From Otis tarda (Eukaryota > Chordata > Aves > Otidiformes > Otididae): a stretch of 64,000 nt of DNA. Below the pieces are notes generated by a model. It was not told where the DNA came from and did no database searches. It was given only the letters and a program-made list of their open reading frames with translations. Numbering within the stretch: position 1 is the stretch's first letter; each line of letters begins with the position of its first letter. The DNA lies in assembly GCA_026413225.1 (NCBI GenBank), contig CM048591.1, positions 74,488,052 through 74,552,051 on the forward strand. Reading direction: 5' to 3'. The position numbers were made by a program, and so were the translations under genes. Below, piece by piece: positions 11,371-23,935 of the stretch.

Positions 11371-14300
11371 AATGTCCTGCACTCCCATCTGTGGGACATC
11401 TCTGTGATCCTCTGTTTGAACTCTTCAGTTTATCAACATCCCTCCCATCTCGGGAAACCCAAAACTCATCTCAAAACTCCAGATGTGCTGAGCAGAGGGG
11501 CTCAGTTGCTCTCCGTGAGGTTTGGGTATGCTTTGTACCATCCAGTTTTCAAGACATGTTCTCACAGCATCTTTTGTTGCTGGTTCAGAAGCTATGCAGA
11601 AAGGAAAGCGATGGCGTATCCTCACAGTGTATGCCTTCTGCTGCTGGAAATTGTCTAGATGACTTGGGGACAGTGGAGTGTGCTCGCGTAGAGTAGCACA
11701 GGACCAACTCAGAGCTCTCTTTATTTGCTGTATGCATTTTGAGAGACCTGTACAAACCTCTGGCTGCACAGGACTATATGGCTTGCCCAATTCATGTATT
11801 CTGTCCCACAGACTCATACATGAACTAATACTGTTTGTAGAAACCCTCTGTGGAAGTGTAATATAACATAATTCCACTGTCTCTGTATTTGGAAACATTC
11901 CTTAAAGGCTTTGTATTATTTGATATTTACATCATTTCACTCTATGTTCTTGCAGTTTCTAACTGGCATTTATTTACAGAACAGAGTGCAAGTGTACTTT
12001 TGACAAGCACATGTAGTGACTGGTTTCAGAAAGATGGGGCAGGGCTCGCCTTACAGACATTTTTAGACTTAATTAGGAAAGGTTGTGGGGAAGAAATAGC
12101 TGCACCTACATTTTTCTGTTTCCCACTGGTTTTAGCTGCTGCACTGTGAGATACACTTTTTTTTTGTGTACGCAGTTAAGTTCGACCAACACTTTATAGG
12201 CAGAATGGTACAGCATGCTGCAGTCTGCTCCCAGCTTTCAGTTGGGATGGTCTTCTGCAGAGGGATACAACTTGAGGCTGTGGAGCATCTCAAGAAGCTG
12301 TGTACTCAACCCTCTACTGAAGCAACAGATGCTGTACTAGCGCCAGGGACTTTGTTTATGGCATAGCTGCCTCTTTAACCTGTATCTGGGACAGTGGGTC
12401 TTTCTGCTTCACCACATTGTGACAAACGAGTTGTTGGAAGAGGTTAAATCAGCCTTTGAAGAGGGGTCTTGCCTTCTCATACAGCTTTTTCTTCATTTGC
12501 TCCTGTTTCTGCAGCAGCAGAAGACAAGGAAGAGACAAGGGTCCAGAAGACTCAGCTGTTTCTAAGAAGTGAGATGTTGTTGCCATGACCAGAAACAAAA
12601 AAAAAGAACAAAAAGGATCAAGTCTTCTGTACAGCCTTTCTGCTCCTTTCCATCTACCAGAAATATTTTTTTCAAATGCAGAAAATTATCTGCTTTCTAA
12701 CACAAATAGCTAAGATATTTGACTCATGATTTGCGATCCTTCAAAACCAGAAGTTGCTCCTGTAAGCTGTTAGCTGACTAAATTCTGTACACTGCAAAGC
12801 AAGTCTGCATTTCCCCAGAGGTGATTGGAGGTGATCTTGCTGAGCTCTCCAGTATTAAAGTTGATGTATGTTTCCTTGCATCCAAGGTTGTTTCCAGGAT
12901 TGCACAAAGCAGGTGGAATTTAGGAGCAGTTTTACTTCACCTTTTGGAAATGAATGAGTTCTGGGTAATTTTCAAGCTTTTCAGTAGTCAGAATAGCAGA
13001 TTACTCATCTGTTCTCGTTAAACAGATTTCAGAAATGGACGAAATCCCAGGAGCTCATGTATTAAGAATATATAACAAGTTGATTCTTTTACTTCCTTGT
13101 GCTTTGACAGTGCATTGTGTCTCTGAATGGCTTTAAAATGCCAGGACCAGATCAGATGCCCAGCAGACAGTCATGCCAAGATGTGCTTCTGCGTCGGGGG
13201 TAGTTCATTTCTGTACAGGCAGGCTTCAGAAATAAGTAGCAAAGGCATCTAGGGTGAACTCCAGGTCTACGCATCTTCCCAGGAGAGTGGCCACTTACAC
13301 ACAATGTAATTGCTTGTAGTTAAATGGGATGTATGTGTCTTCACTTTGTAACGTAATACCTGCACAGCCATATCTGATGGTGGCATTATGCCCAGTATTG
13401 CCTTCTATGAAGTATTAACAAATTGAAAGGCAAGGTGTTGTCTTGTAACAGGGAATTTTTAATGAATAATGAAAGTCAAATTCCTTTTTCCCCAAACCTT
13501 TGAATTCAAGTGTCACATACTTTCCTTATCACCATTACTGCTATTGTTTTAGCTGAAAGCTGAGATCCTCATGTAATCCTATGTTTATGGAAGCAGGGTT
13601 TTTTAGAAAGGCGTGGAGCAATGTAAGACACTGCAAAATCCAGCAAAGCTTGTGGCAGCACACCCTCCCCAAGCTGGCTGCCAGAACGGTGCAGCACGTT
13701 TTGGAGGTTAGGTGCTAAAATGAACTGAGCTCAACTCATGCGAAGTGCACCAGCACACAAGGAGACATGTGAGAAGACATTATTTGTGAGTGATCCTGCC
13801 TGCAGTCAGGCTTAGGCCATAACCATCAAGGCCATCTCTGTCCTTCCTCAGGTGCAGGAATCCCCTTGAAAGGGAATGGAAATGCACTGCTCGTGACCCA
13901 GTGCATGGAGTTCTCAGGCATCAGCAGGAAAAGGGCTGACCTGCAAGAGATAATACTCTAATGATGTTATTAGATGGACCCCAGTAGAGCCTTGTGGGCT
14001 CCTCAGGACCTGAAGATCACTTCTCAGTCCAGGAACATGCCTCTGTCTGGGGGTATGACGCTTGTGTCTAGCAGCATTGCAGGCATGTTCTAAGAAAATA
14101 TTCACTGCCGTTTTTGTACTAAATTTTGCCTGGAGACAGAGAGGAAGGTAGTGCTTGGCTCATAGCCGCAACCATTCACTAGGTCTTTGTGACTTTTTTT
14201 TTGTCTCAGCTTAATTTCATTGTTGTGTAAATGCTCACATCTACATACCTGAAGAGATTCATAGGCGGGCAAAAGCTGAATTCCACCTCTTTGGTTACAG

Positions 14301-17300
14301 CCATTTACCCCCTGGAGTTGTTCACTTGGCTCTTTTGTATTGCGGTTGCAAAATTCATGAAGGACTGAATCTCCTGGTGCTTGAGATCCTCAGTGTATGC
14401 GCACCCAAATCAGCCCTTCCAGAAGTGCTGAGCCTCAAAGCTATCGCTCTTTTTAAGGAATGGTCCCTGATACACCAAAATAAAATATTTCTCTGGTAGA
14501 AAAAAACATGGAGGTGTAAAACTTCTGGGCTCACAAACCATATTAGCTGTCCTAAGACTGCTCACGGGAAAGCCCCATTTCAGCTCGAACTTTGGAGCTT
14601 GCATGAAGAATGGGTTTAGTTATGCCAAGGTGGTGTTTTTTTTTTTTTTTTTAAAGACTTGTGTAACTTGAATATCTGTTATTTTATGCATCTCTAACTT
14701 AACAGGAGAAGTGTGTTACAGGTACACCAGAATGGTGCTAACACTCTTTCCATCAGTGTTAACCCTATTACAGAGTAAGATGGACTGTGCTGTTCTGGGC
14801 TCACCAGGAGTGCAGAGCAAATTGTAAGTGCCTGCCTAAGTAATCCTCTCTGTGCTAATGATTTGATTGATATGTTCTGGTCTGTTTTGTCTATGAGACA
14901 TATATAGTATCACAAACACGAAAGACTGTCAGAGGGAGTGGTAAAATTGCCCTGGAATTACAGTCCTTTAAAATTCTGATAGTTAATGCTCATTGCTTCG
15001 GAAATGGTTTGGGCGTGATAAAGCTTTATGTGCGCATTTTAAGTGCATATAAAAGATAGGATCTGGATAAGGGGAAAAGGGTGCAGCTCCCTCGTTTTTG
15101 GCTTGGAGTGCCCAGGACATGACAGGACACGTCCTGCTATTTTCTGTTCTGATAGATATGAACTTGAAACCCAAGCCTTCAAAACACAGGGGCGGGGGAG
15201 AGGAATGCTGCTAAAGATAGGCAAAAGATGTTGAATGCTTAATGTACCCCCAAAAGTTATCACAGCCTAAGTGCAGAATCTGGTGGGGATCTGGACTCCT
15301 CTGTCATCTCTGGCCATTTTTCCATGAATTGTTTCCCTGACAGGAGCTCACACATGCAGGATCACTAAGGGCAGCAAGCTCTACTTAAAAAAAAAAAAGC
15401 AAGCTCTGCTTTTGAGTGCCTGAGATGGGATTCCTTGCTTCTAGTCACCAGGCATGTGGGAGAGCCCACATCTCAGCTGAAACCAGCTGGAGCTGCAGCC
15501 CACCAGTCTGCAAGGGGACAAAAAATTGACTTTCACGCATCTCTTCTCAGGTGGAGAAGCTGATGGGATCTCTGTTCAGGCCAGCCTGCTGGCAGGAGGG
15601 GTCACTGTGAAGCAGCCCTCAGCTGCCACCACCTCTCTCCCCTTACCACTTCACTCCTCTCTCAGCACGGCATGCCCCCTCTCCTCTCCTCCGACAGTGC
15701 CAAGCTCCACCACAGCTGCCAAACACAGGCACGGCAGTTCGTGCTCTTCCCCGTGCAGGGATGGGCTTGGGGCCCAGAAGACAGAAACAAGTTGAAGCTT
15801 AATCTTGCTGTGATATGAGGGATGTTGGCTGGTTCCCGGAAGATGGGGCTGAAGCACATGTGCTTTGTAGCGGAGAGGTGTCTGCTTTTGCAGCTGTAGC
15901 TCTCTCCAGGTGAAGGAGCTGGGTTTCTCATTTTTCCTGGAGGACTGAGCAGCAGTGGGTCCAGTGGGACTTTCTCCTCCTTCCTACTGTCCAGCAGACC
16001 AGAGCCACAGCTTTCAGGTGCTGATGTTTCTTTTCATCAACAGTGCTGTTATCATCTGGAGATTCAACACACAGTCACTCCACATGAGCTCCACCTTAAA
16101 TCAGCCTGAAAGTTGAAGTCAGGGCAGGATGTGGCAGCTCCGTGCTAAGCTGGGTATTTTCCTGCATGCATGTGACACCATAGCATGCTTCTGCTTTCAG
16201 GGTGGAGTTCGAATTGTGGCTTCTGACCAGTAAAGCCTTTGTACCCTGCTGTCACAGAGCTACTAAATGAGTATTCAACAGAGAGGTCTGTTGATTTAGT
16301 CGGGGTTAGCCGTTCATGGTCTGTGTCCTGAAGGTGACCCTTAACTTTACACCTCTCACACCTCCAGGATCTGAACGAGCGAAGCTCAAACCTATGACCC
16401 CAAAAGCATGATACAAGATTTTTGTACCCCAGAGATGTGGGGTTGGCTAGGGAGCAAGGCAAATCAGCGAGGCCCATCCTGATGGCAGGCGCAATGTTCC
16501 TGCCTCATCTTTTTCACTGGAAGGTTTTGCGCTGTGATAGCACAATCACTTCATTGATTTGGTAGTAAAAAGGACCCCATTTAAAATATGTGTCTGAGCA
16601 CACTAGAAAGGCACCTTTTTTCTTCTGTCCTGTACATGACAGTAAGTAAATGATCCAAACAAATCCAGGTCCTGCCGTTCCAGTGGAAGAAGTAGAGATC
16701 CAAAGTTGACCCCACACTAAAATTACTTTTTTTTTTCCTGAGAGCAATCGCAGGAATGCTCCCAACAGCTGTCGCTATCCAACAGATTCGAAATCTATTG
16801 TACCCGTGCAGTGACTGAGCCAATTGTTTCACTATACCAGTCTGTGAACTCTTTTTCAAAATCAAAATGTGCTTCTTTCCTCAGCTGTGAGAATGGTACG
16901 ACAATACTGCATCTATGGTGACATAACTCGGAAAGCTCCCACAGGCAAGAGCTTGTATTTGTTGTTTAGTTTGCAGTGGAGTCATTCTAGGTATGATTAA
17001 ATGTGTTTGTCTTTTAAAACAGGTGAAATCCACAGCCTTTAGCTACTAGCAGATACCTAGCTATTCATGTAGCTCACACATTGCTAACAGCTCGTTAAGG
17101 AAATAAAGGTGACAGAATCGAGAAACTGATAGAAACTGCCCAGTTGCAGGACCCGTTCCAGGAGGAAGGTGGTACTGGGTCTTCTCAGGATCTTCTGTGA
17201 AGGATTATCTGAAATGCTGATTGAGAGGGTCCCCTCCCCAGAAAACACCAGTATGAGCTTCATGTTGACCAACAGAAAGAACCCCGTACAGAGGTAACCT

Positions 17301-18465
17301 CCTCTCTTAACCTTAATTGTGCTGTAAGAACAATTCTGGATGCATTTCCAGTAAAATAGAAGTTTTAATGTATCTCACTTGGAAAAGGCATTTATTTGTT
17401 CATATCTAATAAATTACAGCATTCACTAGTTACACGAGCTACTCATGGATTTGTCAGAATAATGCTTTTCCCTAAGAAAACAGCAAAGGCCTGAAACCTA
17501 AGCTTTTAGACAAATACACAGAGAAAGAATGTCTAAATTTCCCACTTAATTATGGCAAAATCATGGGGTCATCCTGAGAAAGATGAGTCAGGTTTTGTTC
17601 TGAAACTCTACGGCGGGCAGTGAACTGCAAGTGCCCTGGGAGTTGGAGGATGTTCATTTCCATACCAGATCTTTAGCTAACTCCCAGCAAAGAGCGACCG
17701 CGCATTTGTCTGCGTGTGTGTGAGCTCCACACCTGTGGTAATCCAAAAGGAAGCATCACCTGCTCCCTCCTGTAGCAGCCAGATGCTGCAGGCTATGCGG
17801 TGCCCTAGGGATTAGTGTCCTGCTATTCATCTGGGCCTTTTTGGAGTGACAGGTAGAGTCGTGCTTTGGCTGCAGAGCTTTGGCAGGCATACTCTAGGTA
17901 TTACTCACCGTACAGCTTTGTCAGGACGTCAGATTAAAGCACGCCCAGCCTACGGATAAAGCCAGGTTTCTTTGCTGCATGTAACTCATTCCAGTAGCTC
18001 ACTTTTTGTCCCAGATAATAAAAGCATCAATGCTCCTTTTTTTTTTCTAATTAGTGAAACTATGTTTACAAGGCACTGTCAGTCCATTTCCTTAGTGCTA
18101 TCTGTTTTATTGTCTGGTCAACAATACATGAACTTTCTAACTCTAGGGGTTTACAAAAGATGGATTTCCCTGCTAGTTTTCACATATGACAAAACCTTTT
18201 TGCTGGTGCCAGTATGAAATTATGAGTGGGTGTTCTTTTTTACAATGACAGGGTATTCAGAACAGGAGGCACAATACTGACATGCTAATTCCCAGGTTGG
18301 GCCAACACCAAAGCACCAAGCTGATAAAAAAGAAAAGTTTTTGTCTGCAAATGGTGATGTTTGAGGAAGGGAAATCTTTTCGCAAGAGTTATTTCTCAGT
18401 CTTTAAGCATTAGTTTCACAGCTAAACTGATTAAATTACGGCTTTCACAAGTGAACTACAAAGAG
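11371..18465. other. Intergenic DNA without recognisable genes
   Basis: There is no supported coding sequence. Simple tracts occur at about 14,637-14,652 (T) and 15,386-15,398 (A). Several AT-rich parts (about 12,600-13,120 and 17,290-17,580) are repeat-free, but I cannot assign a role to them. Confidence 0.45.
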
Positions 18466-18469
18466 GGTG

Positions 18470-18745
18470 GAAAACTGGATGGACCATCAGGTTCAAGGGT
18501 GGGGGTCCATCAGTCAAAGTGTAGTGGGCAGGCAGTTACAAGTTTCTCAGGGGTCAATACCCCATTTCTCAGGGGTCAGTAGCAGGCCAATATTTTTAAA
18601 CCTCTTTATAAACAACCCACAAGAGGGGGTGTAGGGCACTGGGGATGGTACTGCACCAGGGGAGCAGCTGGAGGGGCACACAGCCCTTCAGGGGGGCCTC
18701 AGCAGGCTGCAGAGATGGGCTGCCAGAAAGTAACGCCTGGATTCT
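18470..18745 (+). mobile_element. Decayed CR1 fragment from the reverse-transcriptase region
   Basis: The text 'caggggtcaatacc...ggccaatatttttaaac...ctttataaacaa' resembles the CR1 RT stretch coding for [14 protein letters not shown](L/I)FINN. It is followed by a stretch like the later 'cagaggga-ctcagcaggctgcagagatggg' part. A short internal duplication of 'tttctcaggggtca' is present. All frames are broken. This is the only copy here that covers RT but lacks the 3' end. Confidence 0.5.
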
Positions 18746-19604
18746 AGAGAGCACATAAGGCTTGCCGAAAAAAACCAGCTTACCATCACCAATGCAGAGG
18801 GGCCCAGGAGGCTTGATGAGAACTTGATACCTGGTGTCCCTCATCTGCTGTATCACTCTGAGTGATCCTGGCCAGGCTGCTTGGATTACACCTCTCTGTG
18901 CCTGTGAACACAGAGGTGTGAGGGGGTAGGGAAAATCTGTGAATGAGTAAGACCAAGTGAAACCAGCTTTGCTTAAAATTAAAGTGGCTTTCCTGCTTCA
19001 TAAGAGCTGAGGCAGATCAACCGGTTGCAGAGGTGCTGAGAAGACCCACTCCCAAGAAGTCAAAGCACCGAGTCCTTGGTAAAGGTAAACTAGGGATTCC
19101 TGTGGGTGCCTCCACACAATTTGATAATACAGAGATGAACAGGACGTCGAGGATGTAAAACTTAATCTCTAGGGCTTCTGTGAGGCTAACCTCACAGAAG
19201 TGAAACGAAACTGAAACACACACTGCAAATAGACTTGAAGATACTCAAAACCGGCAGTTTGGGTTTGGCAAATGGCTTTTCTTCCTACCATGAACACATG
19301 GATAATCACCTGCTGTTTGAATCGTTCTCCTACATAGCTACACAATGCTGGAGAAAATTGCTGTATCAGAGCAACATGTGAGAAGGAGTGGATGGAAAGC
19401 GTGTGTGCCCATCTGCCAGATACTGTTGCAGGCCGAATAATCCCGTTGGGCTGCTGACATGTTTAGCTCTTCAATTAAGAGCAAGTCCTATACTTGGTAC
19501 TCATGTGAGCAAGCCCCAGGGTCACATAAATAATTCTCAGGATTACTCAGAAATTAATTTTTAAGACATGATTAACACATGACTGGGAGCTGCAGGCTTT
19601 GTGC

Positions 19605-20095
19605 ACAGAATTATAGAAATATTCTTGTGGGGAGGCACATCTGGAGGCCTCTTCAACCTCCCTCTCCAAGCTCTATTGACTTCACGGTGAGTTCAGGTTA
19701 GCCAGGGCCTTGTCCACCAAAGTTTTTAGCATGTCCAACAGTGGAGATCCCACCACCTCTCTTGGCCCTGTCCCAGGGCTGCACCACTCTCCTGGGAAGG
19801 AGTTTTTTCCCTTATGTGCAACCAGCATTTCCCATGCTGCAATGTATCCCTTTTGTCCATTATGACAAGGGACAAAACAAGATATTTTAAGACAAGATAT
19901 CCCTGTGCAATTCTGAGAGAAGGTTGGCAACTGCCTGTGTGGTAGTGGACATCTGCAATTAGGTCTTTCCTGAGATGTCTCTTCTCTAGGCTGACGATGC
20001 CTGGTTCCCTCCATCTCTCCTCAGCGCATCAGGTGCTCCAGCCCCACCAACCATCTCCATGGCCTTGCACCAACTTCTCTTCAGACTGCCAACAA
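19605..20095 (-). mobile_element. Old CR1 LINE 3' fragment
   Basis: The minus strand carries the CR1 C-terminal coding and 3' UTR region. Plus-strand landmarks are 'cacatctggaggcctcttca', 'gtggagatcccaccacctct', 'aaggagttttttccctta' and 'ctcttctctaggctgacgat'. An imperfect relic of the tail ('acagaattatagaaatatt') lies at the left end. Frames are broken. Confidence 0.8.
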
Positions 20096-23000
20096 GTGAT
20101 GTTTGCCTCCGCCCCTGACAACACACAGGAACTGCAGCTGCCCTGAGAAGACAGATGCTTTACAAATGATGTTTTAGCGCTCAAATGTCAGTACCACTCT
20201 GTCAATACTGACTGGAGTTTTTCCTCGCAACGATGCCGTAGCACGTGTCCTCACCCATGTGAGACTGAAAGAGGGACCAGCGTGAGCCCACATGGGAGAG
20301 AGGTGCTGTTTGCCATGCAAGGCGTTAAGCAGTGGGAGCGTGGGCAGTGCGGGACCCTGTGGTCAGCCTGTGACAGCTCTTCGGACTCTGGCTAGCTTAG
20401 AGGATGCTCAGAGGCAGGATTTCTTCCCAGGACTTGGGCATCAGCTTTGGCTGAGGGCCTGGGCTCTTTCTATGTCAGTACTGAACAAATGCGTAAATAA
20501 AGCATGCTACATTTCTGTTACGCATGTGCTGCTCTCTCTTATTATTTTGGCTTTTTCTCTTTTTTATTTACTTTCTTTTTCCCCACAAAATGGTCTTGTA
20601 CATCTTTCTTTAATGAGCATTGACTACTGGGGTCATGGTGCTCTGGCTCCAAGTACTGCTCAGCCACACAGAACCCTGTCTGGATCAGGCAAATGGCTAC
20701 TTGCTTGTAGTATCGCTGTGTACCTGGGGCTTTCCAGTACAGGTACAAGATTCAGATAGTGACTGTTGAGCAATGCTGCAAAATCCGTGGGCCAGATCTC
20801 TCCCAAGGTCTGCTCCAGCCATGCACAGTTGTCCCATCAGGTATGCATCCACATTACCCTTACTTTCAATTATTATAGCTGAAATCAGCACTTCAGCCAT
20901 GTGCTCTGCCCAGCACACTGTAAAATTATCGACTATGACTGAATGCTGCATCTTTCAGCCTATTTGTTATGCTGAGGGGATTGTGACCAGAGCTTGGCAG
21001 AACGCCGTGGGGTCTTGCTTCTTCCTGTGAAGCTCTGACAGGACTCGTCCAGGCTGCCAGGAAGATGGTTTGCACTTCACAGCCAGTTTCACAACTTCCA
21101 GCTTAACCTGATGGCCTCTCAGAGAGATGGGGCTGAAGTTTGAGGGCCTTCAATACCCTGCTTCTACAGACAGGGCAGCCCGCAGTCTGATCTTGGGTTA
21201 AAAGTAGCGTTTTGCAGATGTCAGCTGTACTTCACGTAAAAGGATGAGCCTGCAGCAGGGTGTAAGAGTAAGGTGAAGTACGCTTAAAAAAAAACCCACC
21301 AGCATTTCTGATACCTACGTGCGGTGCTGAGGAGCATGCAGGTGTCGCTGGTTGACCTGGAGTTTACAGGAGTCCCATGGAAATGCATGTCAGAAACCCA
21401 GGGGTAGCACAGCTGAACCCCCTGGAATGCTCCAGCGCTCGCTCCTCAGCCATACTTGTTTAGGCAAACCAGACAAAAAGTACCTGATCCAATCTGAAGA
21501 GGGAAGCTGGAGTCCAAGGTAAACATGTATGGGCAGCACTTCTGAGTAGCTCGACTTTCAAGTTTCCTGAGAGCAGTCATGCCCACGGAGTCCGTAATGA
21601 GAAGGAATTTGTTTGCTGAAGGATCTCTGGGGCTCTGTGCTTCTTTTCCAGGCGGGCACATTCAGACAATTGATGAATGAAGCGTTTTCTGTCTAGGACA
21701 GCAAATATTTAACTGGAAAGTTTAGAAAGATCTGAGCTTCTGAGTTTTCAGGGCCTCCTCAGAGAAAGCGTATTTCCTGCAGGCACAAAAAAAAAAAGGC
21801 ACAGAAAGGAGGAGAGAGGCTATGAAACACAGGGAAATCAGAAAAGCTGTGTCCCTCTGCAGTGCACTGTATCCTGTGTTACCTTCCTTGCAGCATGTGC
21901 AAGAAACCGGCTGCAGCTGCCCCTCTGCGACGTCTGCGACTCGCTGCAGAGCATTTCTGCCTCCCTATTCAGTTTATTCAAGCACCCTCAAAATCCATTC
22001 GTCACATTAGATCTAATCACTGAACGTTCGGAGCTTTTCTTTCCTTGAACAATCGAACAACACAAAATGTGACCTGCCTAGAAATCCCAAATTGATGAGA
22101 AAGGGTAGATTTTTACACAAAAATGTATTTGTCAGGTTTTTCCACTGTTGTGTCTGGTGGCTTTTGGATGTAAGAGTGGCACAGGCAAGTACCTAGAATT
22201 TTTGGCATGCAGCATTTAGCGGCCTGGGAGCCAGCCTGCCAGGATGCATTGGGATGGTTTGTTACAGCATCTTAGTGTGGAGAATCAGGGGCTCTAGAGG
22301 CCTGATCCAGGTCACCACAGGTTCCAACGATTTCAGGAGGAACTGGAGGTGCTCTCAAGCATCAAAACCAGGTAAATCCTCCTGTTCACTAACTAGGCTA
22401 CATTTTGTGGCTCATCCTGGAAAAGCACCTCTGGACAGTCTTAGCAGTTGCTCCGTGATGACTTTACTGGCTCAGCAAGAGCTGCATCTCTCACTCCATT
22501 TTAAGATGCCACAGATGTGAGCTGAGTGCACTCAAGGCCGCAGTGCATTTTGTAGTCAAGTGCAGTGGAAAAGAGAGGACCCTGAGGTCTGCATGCTCCA
22601 CCGCTGCCAGCGACTCAAGGGCCTTCTCCTCTCCGGCATGATGCACACGATGTCGCCAGTGAAATGCCTGCCTAGCAGACCTACGACAAGGAGGCTTGAA
22701 TTCACACTTAACCACTCAATGGCTCACACAAGTGGAGAGTGGAAAGAGGATCTGTCAGAGACAAAGTGTCCTTAGGGAGGTAACACAGCTGGCTGCCCTG
22801 AGAGCAGCGCATCTCTTCAGACATAAGCACCGGCAAGAGGAATGTGGGAAGGATAGAAATGAAGGAGCTGAGAAGAGATCTAGCAGGGAGATTAAATGGG
22901 CTTTCTCTTGGGATTAGCATTTCTCTGGAGCATGTCTCTGCTGATCTTGATGGCGGGGTGTTGGCTGGTTCTCTGGGCTGCTTCCGTAGGGTGATTCATT

Positions 23001-23165
23001 TTCTCATTGAAGGTGGTCAGAAGCGATCCTTTTGGGCTACCAAATCTTGAGCAGCCCATGAGGGGAGAGACACTTAAGAGAAAGCTATGCAAGAAAGTGG
23101 TGGCCAGAAAAAAAAAGAAAATATTTTGATGTAACAGAGGATGCACAAGTTAGTAAAAGCAGGAG
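20096..23165. other. Intergenic DNA without recognisable genes
   Basis: Only chance frames are seen, the longest being 155 codons at 20,292-20,759, which has no recognisable domain. An A run lies near 21,787. Nothing else can be named. Confidence 0.4.
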
Positions 23166-23167
23166 GT

Positions 23168-23514
23168 GGAAGAGAAGGGTGCTGGGCTTGTTCAGCCTGG
23201 AGGAAAGTGGTGGTACCTAGCGGCTGTCATCCACTGCCTCACAGGGTTACAGAGGAAAGAGAGAGAGAGAGACTCTTCTCACAGGTCCACAGGGAAAGGG
23301 CAAGAGGCAATGACCATAGGTTGCAACAGGAAAAAATCTGGCTGGACATATGGAAAAAACTCCTTTCACAAGAGTGGTGCAGGTCTGGGACAGACACCAG
23401 AGAGGTGATGAGATCTGTGTCCTTGGAGATTCTCCAGACTGACAGGATGAGGCCTTGGGCAACCTGACCTAGCTTTGGTGAGTTTTCAGCAGAGAGTTGG
23501 GCTGAAGACCATCA
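23168..23514 (+). mobile_element. Old CR1 LINE 3' fragment (left half of a tail-to-tail pair)
   Basis: The plus strand reads 'gggcttgttcagcctggagg', 'gaaaaaatctggctggacat', 'ctttcacaagagtggtgcag' and 'gaggccttgggcaacctga', the degraded CR1 C-terminal coding and 3' region. A short GA run sits inside. It ends where a second, opposite CR1 begins with its tail. Confidence 0.75.
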
Positions 23515-23935
23515 GATCATAGAATCATAGAATGGTTTGGGTTGGAAGAGATATTTAGAGGCCATCCAGTCCAACCTCTGTGCAAGGACCAGGGACATCT
23601 CCAACCAGATCAGGTTGCTCAGAGCCCCGTCCAGCCTGGCCTTGAAGGTTTCCAGGGATCAACCACCATCCTGGGAAACCTGGGCCAGTGTTCTACCACT
23701 CTGATTGTACAAAATATAATATCTAATTTAAATCTACCTCCCTCTGTTTTAAAACCATTACCCCTTGTCCTGTCACAACAGGCCCTGCTAAAGAGTTTCT
23801 CCCTTTCTTTCCTGTAGGCCCCCTTTAGGCACTGGAAGGCCGCTATAAGGTCTCCCCAGAGCCTCCTCCTCTCCAGGGGTGAACAGCCTCAACTCTCTCA
23901 GCCTGTCCTCATAGGAGCGGTGCTATGTAAGCCTT
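23515..23935 (-). mobile_element. CR1 LINE 3' fragment with 8-bp tail
   Basis: The 3' end is intact: the tail 'gatcatagaatcatagaat' (23,515-23,533) is the reverse complement of ATTCTATG units and is followed by the conserved 'ggtttgggttggaagaga'. Similarity to the young copy at 26.3 kb runs through the 3' UTR and the C-terminal coding region to about 23,935, with small indels. It is a 5'-truncated copy of moderate age. Confidence 0.9.

Noticed and set aside
16740..16815. tRNA-like text on the minus strand (GATTTCGAATC)
   Set aside because: A T-loop-like string is present, but the acceptor, D and anticodon stems do not form in register, so it is not a tRNA gene.
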